A DNA stretch of 64,000 nt from JAWLAT01 sp041395325 (GTDB lineage: Bacteria; Pseudomonadota; Gammaproteobacteria; Xanthomonadales; SZUA-5), in NCBI GenBank assembly GCA_041395325.1, contig JAWLAT010000024.1, positions 1 to 64,000 of the forward strand. The letters are read 5' to 3'. The position numbers were made by a program, and so were the translations under genes. Every line of letters starts with the position of its first letter. Position 1 is the stretch's first letter. Shown here piece by piece: positions 53,306 to 63,050 of this stretch. The notes under the pieces are model-generated. The model was not told the origin of the DNA. It ran no database searches and saw only the letters and a program-made list of their open reading frames with translations.

Positions 53306-54664
53306 ATGACCCTCGACCCCATCGTGCTGGCCCGAATCCAGTTCGCCGCCAACATCAGCTTCCACATCCTCTTTCCGACGATCACGATCGCCCTCGGTTG
53401 GCTGCTGCTGTACTTCAAGCTGCGCTGGCGCCGCAGTGGCAATCCGGCCTGGCAGGCGGCCTATCGGACCTGGGTCAAGGTCTTCGCCCTGAGCTTTGCC
53501 CTGGGTGTGGTCAGCGGCATCACGATGAGCTTCCAGTTCGGTACCAACTGGCCGGGTTTCATGGAGCGGGTGGGCAACATCGCCGGGCCGCTGCTGGGCT
53601 ATGAGGTGCTCACCGCCTTTTTCCTCGAGGCGGCCTTCCTCGGCATCATGCTCTACGGCCAGGGCCGCGTGTCCGATCGCGTGCATACGCTGGCCACCTG
53701 GCTGGTGGCGATCGGCACGACGCTGTCGGCGTTCTGGATCCTGGCGCTGAATTCCTGGATGCAGACGCCACAGGGCTTCGAAATGATCGACGGTCAGGCG
53801 CATGCCACCGATTGGGCCGCCATCGTCTTCAATCCCTCCTTCCCCTATCGCCTGATCCACATGCTGCTGGCCTCCGGATTGACCGTGGCCTTCCTGATGG
53901 CCGGGCTGTCGGCCTGGCGCCGCCTGCGTGGTGATCGCGGCGAGGAAACCCGGCTGACGCTGCGCACCGGCGTGCTGACCGCGGCCGTGCTGATCCCGCT
54001 GCAGATCCTCGCCGGTGACCTGCATGGCCTGAACACGCTCGAACATCAGCCGGCCAAGATCGCGGCGATGGAGGGCATCTGGGACACCGAGCAAGGCGCC
54101 GCCCTGCGCCTGTTCGCGGTGCCGGACGAAACCGCTCGGACCAATCATCTGGAACTGGAGATTCCGCGGCTGGCCAGCCTGATCCTGGTTCACGATGCCG
54201 ATGGTGTGGTGCGGGGTTTGAATGACTTCGAGCACCACCCGCCCGTCGCGCCGCTGTTCTACGGCTTCCGCCTGATGGTAGGCCTGGGCGTGCTGATGCT
54301 GCTCGTCAGCTGGCTGGGCAGCTGGCAGCTGTGGCGCCGCGGCGAGCCGGCCACCTGGCTGCAACGGGTGCTGGTGTGGATGACTTTCTCCGGCTGGGCC
54401 GCCACGCTGGCGGGCTGGTACGTCACCGAAATCGGCCGACAGCCCTGGCTGGTCTACGGTGTGCTCAGTACCGCCGATGCCGCCTCCAGCGTGCCGGCAC
54501 CGATGATCGGTCTGACCCTGACGCTCTATCTGCTGGTTTACGTCGGCCTGCTGCTGGCCTACATCAGTGTGCTGTTTTACATGATGCGGCATCCCGCGGC
54601 GCCCGCCCCCGAAGCGAAGGTCGCGGGACCATTGGCCGCCACCGTGACCTCGGAGGCCCGCTGA
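53306..54664 (+). CDS. Cytochrome bd-type quinol oxidase subunit I (CioA/CydA)
   Basis: A 452-residue, multi-helix membrane subunit. The heme b595/d ligand region is FAANISFHILFP near the N-terminus, the b558 His lies in LIHMLLASGL, and the conserved GWYVTEIGRQPW is present. The Q loop is short (between GLNTLEHQPAKIAAMEG and FEHHPPVAP), which is typical of the cyanide-insensitive CioA type. It oxidises quinol and reduces O2 with high affinity. There is no strong ribosome site. It overlaps cydB by 1 bp (TGATG). Confidence 0.93.
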   Translation: MTLDPIVLARIQFAANISFHILFPTITIALGWLLLYFKLRWRRSGNPAWQAAYRTWVKVFALSFALGVVSGITMSFQFGTNWPGFMERVGNIAGPLLGYEVLTAFFLEAAFLGIMLYGQGRVSDRVHTLATWLVAIGTTLSAFWILALNSWMQTPQGFEMIDGQAHATDWAAIVFNPSFPYRLIHMLLASGLTVAFLMAGLSAWRRLRGDRGEETRLTLRTGVLTAAVLIPLQILAGDLHGLNTLEHQPAKIAAMEGIWDTEQGAALRLFAVPDETARTNHLELEIPRLASLILVHDADGVVRGLNDFEHHPPVAPLFYGFRLMVGLGVLMLLVSWLGSWQLWRRGEPATWLQRVLVWMTFSGWAATLAGWYVTEIGRQPWLVYGVLSTADAASSVPAPMIGLTLTLYLLVYVGLLLAYISVLFYMMRHPAAPAPEAKVAGPLAATVTSEAR

Positions 54665-55656
54665 TGAGCGCCTATCTGCCGGAGATTTTCCTCGCCCTGC
54701 TCGGCGTGGCGATGCTGCTCTACGTGATCCTGGACGGTTTCGATCTGGGCGTGGGCATCCTGCTGCGTGCTGCCGAGGACGGCCAGAAGGACCTGATGAT
54801 CGCCTCGATCGGGCCGTTCTGGGACGCCAATGAGACTTGGCTGGTCCTCGGCGTGGGCATCCTGCTGATTGCCTTCCCGGCCGCGCACGGCGTGATCCTC
54901 AGCTCGCTCTATCTGCCGGTGACGCTGATGTTGATCGGCCTGATCCTGCGTGGCGTCGCCTTCGACTTTCGGGTCAAGGCGCGGGCAGCGCACAAGCGCC
55001 GCTGGGACTTCGCCTTCTTCGCCGGCTCGGTGCTCGCCGCGGGCTCGCAGGGCTTCATGTTGGGCGCCTACATCCTCGGCTTCGAGTGGAGCGTGGCGAA
55101 CTTCGCCTTTGCCAGCTTCATCGGTGTCTGTCTGCTGGCTGGCTATGCGCTGCTCGGCGCCAGCTGGCTGCTGATGAAGGTCGAAGGTGAGTTGCAGCAG
55201 CAGGCCGCGCGCTGGGGCTGGTGGGCGCTGTGGCTCACTGGCGTCGGCATCGCCGCGGTGTCGATCGCCACCCCGCTGGTCAGCGCGCGCATCTTCGACA
55301 AATGGTTCAGCCTGCCGGCCTTCATCGCGCTGCTGCCCATTCCGCTGATGACCGCCGTGCTGTTCTTCATCGCCGCCCGCTCGCTGAACCGTTTGCGCCG
55401 CGGCATTCTGAGCAGCCCTTGGCAACCCTTCGCCTGCGCCGTCGGGATGTTCACGCTGGCCTTCCTGGGCCTGGCCTACAGCCTGTTCCCCTATCTGGTG
55501 GTCGATCGGATCACCATCCATCAGGCCGCCGCCGCGCCGGGCTCGCTGCTGATCATCCTGGTCGGCGTGATCATCACGCTGCCGGCCATCCTGGCCTACA
55601 GCGCCTTCACCTATCGGGTGTTCTGGGGCCGGGCGACCGCGTTGCGCTACGAGTAG
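54664..55656 (+). CDS. Cytochrome bd-type quinol oxidase subunit II (CioB/CydB)
   Basis: A 330-residue membrane subunit with eight to nine transmembrane helices, starting MSAYLPEIFLALLGVAMLLY and carrying the family motif LDGFDLGVGIL with GPFWDANETWLV. It is the partner of the preceding subunit, coupled by a 1-bp stop/start overlap. No small CydX-like gene follows. The last 10 bp overlap, tail to tail, the convergent dehydrogenase gene. Confidence 0.94.
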   Translation: MSAYLPEIFLALLGVAMLLYVILDGFDLGVGILLRAAEDGQKDLMIASIGPFWDANETWLVLGVGILLIAFPAAHGVILSSLYLPVTLMLIGLILRGVAFDFRVKARAAHKRRWDFAFFAGSVLAAGSQGFMLGAYILGFEWSVANFAFASFIGVCLLAGYALLGASWLLMKVEGELQQQAARWGWWALWLTGVGIAAVSIATPLVSARIFDKWFSLPAFIALLPIPLMTAVLFFIAARSLNRLRRGILSSPWQPFACAVGMFTLAFLGLAYSLFPYLVVDRITIHQAAAAPGSLLIILVGVIITLPAILAYSAFTYRVFWGRATALRYE

Positions 55657-56672
55657 TCATCGCCCCCAAAGCCGGCCAGCACCAGCTTGCCGCGGGTGCG
55701 ATGGCTCTCGATCAGCGCATGGGCCTGGCGCAGATTGGCGGCGTTGATCTGCCCCAGATGCTGGCCCAGCGTGGTGCGCAGCTGGCCGGCATCGATCAAC
55801 GCGGCAACCCGCGTCAGCAGGTCGTGCTGCCGCTGCATGTCGCTGGTCTGATAGAGCGACCGGGTGAACATCAGCTCCCAGTGCAGTGACAGCGATTTGC
55901 GCTTGAGCGGCACCGCATCCAGTGAGGCCGGATCATCGATGACCGCCAGCTGTCCCTGCGGTGCGAGCGCTTCGACCAACTGCTCGTAGTGATCGGCCGT
56001 GTGGGTGAGGCTGGCCACATGGCGCACCTGCGGCAGGCCCAGCGACTCGAGTTGCGGCAACAACGGCTGCCGGTGATCGATGCAGTGGTGGGCGCCGAGC
56101 TCCCGCACCCAGGATTGGGTTTCCGGCCGCGACGCCGTACCGATGACCGTCAGTCCGGTCAGCTGGCGGGCCAGCTGGGTCAGCAGCGAGCCAACGCCAC
56201 CGGCGGCACCGACAATCAGCAGCGCATCACCCTGACCGCCGCCTTCGGGCACCCGCAACCGGTCAAACAGCAGTTCCCAGGCGGTGATCGCCGTCAGCGG
56301 CAGCGCCGCGGCCTCGGCCGCCGTCAGTGAACGGGGCGGCCGTGCGGCGATCCGCTCGTCGACCAGCACCCACTCGGCATTGCTACCTGGTCGGTCGATG
56401 GCGCCGGCGAAGTACACCGACTCACGCGGGGTGAACAGGCTGACCTCAGCGCCGACCTCATCGACGGTCCCCACGGCATCCCAGCCCAGGATGCGGGGAC
56501 CCTCAGTGGCGGCCCGGGCGCGGATCTTGGTGTCGACCGGATTGACCGAGATCGCCTGCACGCGGACCAGCAAGTCGCGCGGTCCCGGCGTCGGCTTGGG
56601 CAGTTCGGTCAGATAGAGCGAACGCGGATCGCTCAACGGCAATCCGGGCTGGTCGTAGACGATGGCCTTCAT
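55647..56672 (-). CDS. Zinc-type alcohol dehydrogenase / quinone reductase-like protein
   Basis: A 341-residue medium-chain dehydrogenase. The catalytic-domain N-terminus MKAIVYDQPG is followed by LVRVQAISVNPVDTKIRAR, and the NADPH-binding motif is LLIVGAAGGVGSLLTQLARQL. The Cys ligands of zinc alcohol dehydrogenases are not evident, so despite the family name it is probably a zinc-free NADPH:quinone or enone reductase. The start at 56672 aligns with the family; a longer frame to 56747 is unlikely. It is divergent from the LysR regulator, 101 bp apart, which probably controls it. Confidence 0.88.
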   Translation of the reverse strand: MKAIVYDQPGLPLSDPRSLYLTELPKPTPGPRDLLVRVQAISVNPVDTKIRARAATEGPRILGWDAVGTVDEVGAEVSLFTPRESVYFAGAIDRPGSNAEWVLVDERIAARPPRSLTAAEAAALPLTAITAWELLFDRLRVPEGGGQGDALLIVGAAGGVGSLLTQLARQLTGLTVIGTASRPETQSWVRELGAHHCIDHRQPLLPQLESLGLPQVRHVASLTHTADHYEQLVEALAPQGQLAVIDDPASLDAVPLKRKSLSLHWELMFTRSLYQTSDMQRQHDLLTRVAALIDAGQLRTTLGQHLGQINAANLRQAHALIESHRTRGKLVLAGFGGDDYS

Positions 56673-56773
56673 CGCGGGTGTTCCAGAGCAGGAGGTAGGC
56701 TCATTTTCCTCGCGACATTCATGCCGAAAAAGCGCGAAAATGCGCAAGGATTTTCACCAATTTCGTATAAATC

Positions 56774-57745
56774 ATGCGACTGGAAGACCTGCGCCTGTTC
56801 GTCCGCAGTGCCGCGCTCGGCAGCTTCTCTGCTGCGGCAAGAGAGTGTGGTCTGCTGCCGGGACAAGTGAGCACGGCTATACGTCGGCTCGAACGGGCAC
56901 TCTCGGTTCGACTGTTCGCCCGCTCCACTCGCAGTCTCAGATTGACGATCGAAGGCGAGCAGTATCTTCCCTGTGCACACCAGGCACTGCTGAACCTGCA
57001 GGAAGGTCTGGACCGCCTGGGCGCCGAACCCGGGCAGTTGCGAGGCACGCTGCAACTGTCGGCACCGTCCGACCTGGGCCGCAGTCTGCTCGTCCCCTGG
57101 CTGACCGAGTTTCGGCAGATCCATCCGCAACTTGAGTTGCGACTGCATTTGTCCGATCTGGTTGCCGACGTTTTTCGCGATCCCGTCGACGTGGCCATTC
57201 GCTACGGTCGCTTGCCCGACGCCAGCTATCTGGCCATGCCGTTGTTGCCAGGCCACCGCCGCGTGCTGGTGGCTTCACCCGACTACCTCCGTCGACGCGG
57301 GCCTGTGCGCGAACTGACGGACTTGAGCCAGCATGATTGCCTCTGCTTTACGCTCGGTGGTCGGGTGCACGACCTGTGGCATTTTCCCGATGGCACCGGC
57401 ACCAAAGCCGTCGCCGTGCAGGGACCGCTGGTCAGCAATGACGCGGAAGTGGTTCGCCGCTGGGCAGTTGCGGGTCAGGGCATCACCTACCGCGCCTGGC
57501 TCGACGTTTGTAGTGACGTACGCGCCGGCCGCCTGCTTCAGTTGCTGCCCGAACAACCCGGTGAGTTGATGCCACTGCATCTGGTGTACCCGCACCGCGA
57601 ACACCATCTGCCCGTGATCGCCCCACTGCACGCATTTTTGGCAGAGCGTTGCCAACGTCACGCAGCCGGGCCAGCTGCCACCACCGCGGTGAGCAAGGGC
57701 GGCACAGTCAGGTCACCGCGGTTTCTCGGGCCGATCGAGCGCTGA
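56774..57745 (+). CDS. LysR-family transcriptional regulator
   Basis: A 323-residue regulator with the N-terminal LysR winged HTH (MRLEDLRLFVRSAALGSFSA, then QVSTAIRRLERALSVRLFAR) and the substrate-binding domain (from ~residue 90, LRGTLQLSAPSDLGR). The sequence resembles the CrgA/DmlR group. It is divergent from the quinone-reductase-like gene; the 101-bp gap is AT-rich and contains GCGCGAAAATGCGC (56732-56745), a possible binding site. The inducer is unknown. Confidence 0.92.
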   Translation: MRLEDLRLFVRSAALGSFSAAARECGLLPGQVSTAIRRLERALSVRLFARSTRSLRLTIEGEQYLPCAHQALLNLQEGLDRLGAEPGQLRGTLQLSAPSDLGRSLLVPWLTEFRQIHPQLELRLHLSDLVADVFRDPVDVAIRYGRLPDASYLAMPLLPGHRRVLVASPDYLRRRGPVRELTDLSQHDCLCFTLGGRVHDLWHFPDGTGTKAVAVQGPLVSNDAEVVRRWAVAGQGITYRAWLDVCSDVRAGRLLQLLPEQPGELMPLHLVYPHREHHLPVIAPLHAFLAERCQRHAAGPAATTAVSKGGTVRSPRFLGPIER

Positions 57746-57865
57746 GATCCCCGCTCAGGGGTGAATCGCGCAACCAGATGTTGCGTGTCCCTGCCCCACC
57801 CGGTTGGTCCGGAGGCAGGCATCTGCGACCATGCGCAGGGTAGTTTGTGGGTCGTGGAGCCGTAC

Positions 57866-58903
57866 ATGGTCGGGCACTTCATCCCTGCGGCGTCGGCGCA
57901 CCGACGTCTGGGCCACTGGATCGGCGCAGTGCTCTGTCTGTGGGCAGCGTTGGCGCTGGCAACGGCCGAGGGTGCGGCGGTGGATCGGGCGCGTCAGGCC
58001 AGAGCCGCGCTGGCCCAGGCCAAGTCGGCGCCGGACCAGGCCGAGCCAGTGCTGATGGGCCTGCTGCTGCGGGTTCAGCAGGCGCCGCCCGATCTGCTTG
58101 ACCGGCCCTGGCTGGAGATGGTGGCCGCCTACCAGCCGCAGCTGCGCAAACCGCACGACCATTCATCGCAGTATCAGGTGGCCCTTTATCCGGTCGACGT
58201 GCTCGCCAAGGGCCAGCTGAATCGCCTGACCCGCGAGGCACAACGCCAGGAGGCGGTCTCGCTGCTCGGTCGACCCGACCGTTTCGTCAAGGCGGTCCGG
58301 GCCCAGACTGAGCCGAAACCGGGGTATTTCGACGCCATCGAAGAGGCCAGCGACGAGCAATGCGACGCACTGCTCGATGAGATCCACACCTCACCGCTGG
58401 ACCAGGGTCTGGCCGACCTATTGGGCGAACTGGCCATGCGTCGCGAGGACGATACCAGCCTGGTTCGCGCCATCTCGATGGCCGATCCAGTGCGCGCGGC
58501 GCATTGGTTGGCGCAGTTGCAGCACGGTGCGGCCACCTCCTATGAGCGTGCGGTCAAGGCGGCCAACAAGCGTGCCGATCTGCAACCACAGGTGGCGGCG
58601 CTGGCGGCTTCCGAAGCCAAGGCCGGCGAAGGTGTGGACCGGGCGACGCTGCTCAAGCAACTCGCAGACCCCATCCAAGGTGCCGCAGCGATCCTGCCGC
58701 TGGCTCGCGGCCTGGACAGCGCCGGACTCGATCAGGTGCGGTCGCTGTTGCTGCAGACTGAGGACCCGTTGCTGCGCCGCCGTCTGCTGCTGGTGCTGCA
58801 ATCGGCGCCACCGGCGCTGGCGACCGAGATCGCCGAACTCACGCGCAATCCCGAACTGCTGATGCGTCTGGATCAGGAGACGCGGGCATGGCTGCTGCGC
58901 TGA
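57866..58903 (+). CDS. Secreted helical protein of unknown function, coupled to an M14 peptidase
   Basis: A 345-residue protein with an N-terminal hydrophobic segment (residues ~16-35) that acts as a signal peptide or anchor. The mature part is mostly alpha-helical, with Ala- and Leu-rich stretches and a C-terminal half reminiscent of HEAT-like repeats (DPLLRRRLLLVLQSAPPALA). GGAG lies 6 bases ahead of the ATG at 57866. Its last 16 bp overlap the M14 peptidase gene, so the two are translated together. I do not recognise the family. Confidence 0.75.
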   Translation: MVGHFIPAASAHRRLGHWIGAVLCLWAALALATAEGAAVDRARQARAALAQAKSAPDQAEPVLMGLLLRVQQAPPDLLDRPWLEMVAAYQPQLRKPHDHSSQYQVALYPVDVLAKGQLNRLTREAQRQEAVSLLGRPDRFVKAVRAQTEPKPGYFDAIEEASDEQCDALLDEIHTSPLDQGLADLLGELAMRREDDTSLVRAISMADPVRAAHWLAQLQHGAATSYERAVKAANKRADLQPQVAALAASEAKAGEGVDRATLLKQLADPIQGAAAILPLARGLDSAGLDQVRSLLLQTEDPLLRRRLLLVLQSAPPALATEIAELTRNPELLMRLDQETRAWLLR

Positions 58904-61900
58904 TCCGACCGCTGCTGCTGGGCTGTCTCGCCGCCATGGGCAGCGGCGCCGACGCCCAGCAACTGAAGACCTTCGTGCAGACCGGGTCCGGCGCCGATCG
59001 GATCGCCCTGGGATTCCCGGTGCCGGTGCCGCAGGACACGCCGCTGCCCTTCGACGGTTTTCGCAGCTACGCCGGTTTGCATACCCGCGCGCAGGATCTG
59101 CTGCTGATTTCTCCGCGTCTGAGCGGAGCAGTCAGCGGGCAGACGCACGAAGGTCGCGACATCTGGGTTTACCGGGTTGGCGACGCCGATCGGGTGGGCG
59201 CGGAGGGTCGCCCTGAGCCGGCCGTGATGATCAACGGCGGCATTCACGCGCGCGAATGGCAAAGCCCGGAGGTTGTCACCGGATTGCTGGAGTCGCTGGT
59301 GGAGAGTGTGGATCCGGTCGGTATGGATCGGTTCCTGCTCGATGAGGTCAATCTGGTCGTGGTACCGGTGCTGAACATCGACGGCTTCCTGATGACCCAG
59401 TCAGAGCCGGCGCGCATCTATGAGGGCCAGGACACCACCGACCCCACCTGGCCGCGCGACGGTCGCATGCGGCGCAAGAATCACCGCAACACCGACGGGA
59501 TTTTCAGCACCAGCGCTGACCATCGTGGCGGCGTGGATCTGAATCGCAACAACCTGCCCTACTGGGCCACCAGCACCCAATCGACCAGCCTGGAAGCGTC
59601 GCTGATTCATCACGGTCCCTCGCCGGCCAGCGAACCGGAGATCCAGGCTCTGCAGCAGGCGGCCCTGCAGGGCCCCAGCAACGAACTGCGTGTCTACATC
59701 GACGCGCATTCGCACAGCCAGGTGCTCTTTACCATCCGCACCGAGAATGGGCGCCGCAACAGCATCATGGCGGCACTGGCCAGTGATTTCGCTAGCCACC
59801 ATCGAGCCATCTCGATCAGTGCGGCCAGCCCCAACGGCCGCTTGTATCTGGATCGGCCCGACCAGGCGGGCTTTGGCATCGGCCAGACGGCAGAGTATTT
59901 CGGCAATCTGCTGCAGATCCCCAGCTGGACGCTGGAGATCGAACCCGGCGTCAACGGCGCGGTCGAGTACGGCAGTTTCGGCTATCACCACGACGGCTTC
60001 ATTCTGCCGGAGAGCCAGATCCGGCGCGTGCGTGAGCAGCTGTCCGAATCGCACCGCGTGGTGCTCTATCACGCCGCCGGACCCGCCAGCGTGGCGCAGC
60101 TGGAGGTCCGCAGCGTCGACCAGACGCTTCTGCAGCGCAGTCGCTGGCAGGCGGTGTCGCCGCAGCGCCGGCAGCTGCAGAACGAGGGCAACGGCGGTCT
60201 GCGGCCCGGGCAGCGTCATCAGCTCTGGCTGGCCTTCGATCGGCCCATGCGTCAGCGCATCGGCGGCGTCGCCCAGGTCTTGCCGGGACAACAAACCGGC
60301 CGGCTGATGCCGACTTTGAATCTGCTCTCAGGCGAGCGCAGTCTGGCCATCGACATGACTCAGGCACGCTGGCTGGGCTCACCGGACGCCGACGGGCGCA
60401 GCTTCTACCGCTATCGCGAAGATGCGTTGGTGGTGGACTTCGAACTGCCGGCGGATTTCCCGACAGGTTCGGCGACCCTGGAGGTTGATGCCTACGACCT
60501 GATCGGTCGCCGGCTGGACACACAGCCCGCCACGCCGGTGGGCTGGGCCGATGGGCATTGGACCGGTTACGAAAGTGCCTCGGGAACCGAGAGTGATTTT
60601 GGTGGCATCGACCGCAATCTGAGCCTGTGGGTCGATGCGGGTGAACAGATCATCCTCAAGCAACAACCGCCTGCATTGAGCGAAGGCGGCAGCATCGCGC
60701 TGGAGTTCGAACGCCAGGGCAGCGGCCAGGGGGCAGCCACACTGGACCTCGGTCTGGACTCGGATCGCAGTGTCCAGCTCAGTCAGACGCAACTGCAGTG
60801 GGGCGATGGTGATACTGGTGCGCAATCTTTGCTCATCAGCCTGCCCGACAATCTGCTGGTGGATGACGAAGGCGAACTGCTGTTGTCGCTGCAATCTTCG
60901 CTACCACTGGCGGTTGAGCAGGTCCGCATTCGGCTGCTCGACAATGACAGCCCATCGCTGCGTCGGGGCATCGTGGGCGAAGCGGCCAGCGAGACTGACC
61001 CGTCGATTCGTGCTCAGCGACTCGGAGAACTGCTGGTCGGCGCCGCCAATCTGGGTACTGCCGTTGAACTGCAGCTGGCCAGCGGCGAGGTTCGCTTTGC
61101 TGATACCAGCCCTGGGGCACCACTGCACGAATCCCTCGTTCCGATTGCCGGCGATGTGCGGATTCGCGGTGCACAAACGATTGTGGCACTCGGTCAGCGC
61201 CGCTTGGCCAGTGTCGCCAATGGCGCCAGCCTTAGCCTGGAAGGCCTGGTACTCAGCAGTGGGCACGGCGGTGCAGACGCGGTACTGATCAACGATGGCA
61301 CGCTGAAGCTGAGCGACTGCCAGTTCCGAGCCTTCGGCAGTACAGCCATCCGCAATGCCGGAGCGTTGCTACTGCAGCGCTGTGGATCCGTCGATCTGGG
61401 CCAGCCACTGGTGCAGCAGAACGCTGGCAGCAGCAACCTGGCCAACGTGACCCTGGCTGGCTCGGCGCCGACGCTCTGGCAACAGACCGGAGGCGAGGCT
61501 GAATGGACCCATGTCTCGCTGTCCAGCAGTGCCGCCGAGCCCGTTGAGGTGGCTGCTGGCGCCCTGCTGCAACTGCGCGATTCGCTGTTGTCGCTGGACG
61601 GACCGGGCTCGTCCGATCCCTGCTCCGGCTTCTACACGTCGTTGGGCGGCAATGTGCTCGGCGGTCCGGCCTGCACCGCGGGCAATGGGGTCGACTTGCG
61701 ACTCAGCCAGGCCGTGGTCGCCAGCGTCGACGGCGACCACGCCACGCTGCTCCCGATCGAGCAGGTAGCGAGCGACATGCGCAGCTGTCCACAGCGTGAT
61801 CAGTTGGGCGTGGCACGTGGTGCGAGTTGCCTGCCGGGCGCACGCGATGCCGGTGTCGCCTTCCCGCGTGGCTTGTGGTGGGATCCGCAACGTCCGGGTC

Positions 61901-62559
61901 ACGGACAGCACATCACGATCGTCCAGAACATCCTGTTCATGCTTTGGTACACCTACGATGCCGAAGGCCTGCCAGTCACCTGGACTGCGCAGGGTCCGTT
62001 GGTCGATGGTCGAGTGACCGCTGCGTTGCTGCAGTGGCGACGAGAAGCCGTCACCGAGCTACCCCGTGCCCAGCAGATCGGCGGCATCGAGCTGCGGGTC
62101 GTGGATGGGACGACGATTCATCTGGGCTGGGGATTGAATGATGGCAGCGGCAGCGGCTTTGAAGTTCTGGAGCCCTTCCGCTTTGCACCGCAGGCCGGGC
62201 AATCGCTGCGTACCGGCCTGTATGCCGACAATCAGGATCTGGGCTGGGGCATGACCCTGCAGGAGGAAGGCAACATCGCCTTTGCGCTGTTGTACTACTT
62301 CGCCGCGGACGATCGACTGCGCTGGGCGTCGGCTCAAGGTGGTGGCGGAATCGATCAACGATTGCTGGCGCAAGCCCAGACGGGTGTCTGTCTGTTCTGC
62401 AGCGACGCCGCGGTCAACGCGCAACCCTCGGGCGAGTGGCGGTTGCAGTCCCTGGGACCCGACCAGCTGCGTTTCACCGGCCAGCTGTCGACCGCTGTGA
62501 CACCGGGGGGCAGCTGGATCCGGCAGACCGTGCTGGAGCGATTCGACCCGCTCGACTGA
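58888..62559 (+). CDS. Large secreted M14-family metallocarboxypeptidase
   Basis: A 1223-residue protein with a signal peptide (ends GADA). The M14 domain (about residues 50-400) has zinc ligands H120 and E123 (HAREWQSPE) and H274 (YIDAHSHSQ), NR in VDLNRNN, and catalytic E350 (TLEIEPG). Then come a beta domain, a Calx-beta-like domain (about 590-690, ending RIRLLDNDSP), a repetitive beta-helix-like stretch (about 710-950), and two C-terminal modules (RGLWWDPQRPGHGQHI, TGLYADNQDLGWGMTL) like those of the S8 protease. It overlaps the previous gene by 16 bp, with GGAG 8 bases ahead. Confidence 0.92.
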   Translation: MAAALIRPLLLGCLAAMGSGADAQQLKTFVQTGSGADRIALGFPVPVPQDTPLPFDGFRSYAGLHTRAQDLLLISPRLSGAVSGQTHEGRDIWVYRVGDADRVGAEGRPEPAVMINGGIHAREWQSPEVVTGLLESLVESVDPVGMDRFLLDEVNLVVVPVLNIDGFLMTQSEPARIYEGQDTTDPTWPRDGRMRRKNHRNTDGIFSTSADHRGGVDLNRNNLPYWATSTQSTSLEASLIHHGPSPASEPEIQALQQAALQGPSNELRVYIDAHSHSQVLFTIRTENGRRNSIMAALASDFASHHRAISISAASPNGRLYLDRPDQAGFGIGQTAEYFGNLLQIPSWTLEIEPGVNGAVEYGSFGYHHDGFILPESQIRRVREQLSESHRVVLYHAAGPASVAQLEVRSVDQTLLQRSRWQAVSPQRRQLQNEGNGGLRPGQRHQLWLAFDRPMRQRIGGVAQVLPGQQTGRLMPTLNLLSGERSLAIDMTQARWLGSPDADGRSFYRYREDALVVDFELPADFPTGSATLEVDAYDLIGRRLDTQPATPVGWADGHWTGYESASGTESDFGGIDRNLSLWVDAGEQIILKQQPPALSEGGSIALEFERQGSGQGAATLDLGLDSDRSVQLSQTQLQWGDGDTGAQSLLISLPDNLLVDDEGELLLSLQSSLPLAVEQVRIRLLDNDSPSLRRGIVGEAASETDPSIRAQRLGELLVGAANLGTAVELQLASGEVRFADTSPGAPLHESLVPIAGDVRIRGAQTIVALGQRRLASVANGASLSLEGLVLSSGHGGADAVLINDGTLKLSDCQFRAFGSTAIRNAGALLLQRCGSVDLGQPLVQQNAGSSNLANVTLAGSAPTLWQQTGGEAEWTHVSLSSSAAEPVEVAAGALLQLRDSLLSLDGPGSSDPCSGFYTSLGGNVLGGPACTAGNGVDLRLSQAVVASVDGDHATLLPIEQVASDMRSCPQRDQLGVARGASCLPGARDAGVAFPRGLWWDPQRPGHGQHITIVQNILFMLWYTYDAEGLPVTWTAQGPLVDGRVTAALLQWRREAVTELPRAQQIGGIELRVVDGTTIHLGWGLNDGSGSGFEVLEPFRFAPQAGQSLRTGLYADNQDLGWGMTLQEEGNIAFALLYYFAADDRLRWASAQGGGGIDQRLLAQAQTGVCLFCSDAAVNAQPSGEWRLQSLGPDQLRFTGQLSTAVTPGGSWIRQTVLERFDPLD

Positions 62560-62571
62560 GCAGGCGCTCGG

Positions 62572-63039
62572 TCAGCGATGATAGGGGTGACCGTCAAGGA
62601 TGCAATGAGCGCGGTACAGCTGCTCGGCCACGATGACGCGGACCAGCGCATGGGGCAGGGTCATTGCTCCCAGTGACCAGCACTGCTCACAACGTGCTCG
62701 ATCTTCGTCCAGCAGGCCGTCGGGACCACCGATCAGCAGGCACAACGATTGGCCAGATTGCCGCCATCGTTCCAGTTCCCGCGCCAGTTGCTCACTGGAC
62801 CAGCTGCGCCCTCGCGAGTCCAAAGCCACTCGCCAGGCCCCGTCCGGCACCGCCGCCAACAGGCGCTGACTCTCATCGCGGCGGGCATCTGCATCGCTGC
62901 GGCCCTTGCCGCGCGGCGCCAGCTTGATGCGCCGGTAGTCCAGCTGCAAGCGGCCGCGCAGACGATCGACGTAGTCGCTGTAGCCGCTATCGATCCATTC
63001 CGGGCTGCGGTCACAAACCGCCAGCAGCGTCGCCTTCAC
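62572..63039 (-). CDS. rlmH: 23S rRNA (pseudouridine-1915-N3)-methyltransferase RlmH
   Basis: A 155-residue SPOUT methyltransferase, the usual length. The knot and SAM region is visible in LLIGGPDGL and LGAMTLPHALVRVIVAEQLYRA, with C-terminal HPYHR. It methylates pseudouridine 1915 in helix 69 of 23S rRNA. The start lies 11 bases after the stop of rsfS, as in most gammaproteobacteria. Confidence 0.97.
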   Translation of the reverse strand: MKATLLAVCDRSPEWIDSGYSDYVDRLRGRLQLDYRRIKLAPRGKGRSDADARRDESQRLLAAVPDGAWRVALDSRGRSWSSEQLARELERWRQSGQSLCLLIGGPDGLLDEDRARCEQCWSLGAMTLPHALVRVIVAEQLYRAHCILDGHPYHR

Positions 63040-63050
63040 GGACGGGTGGG

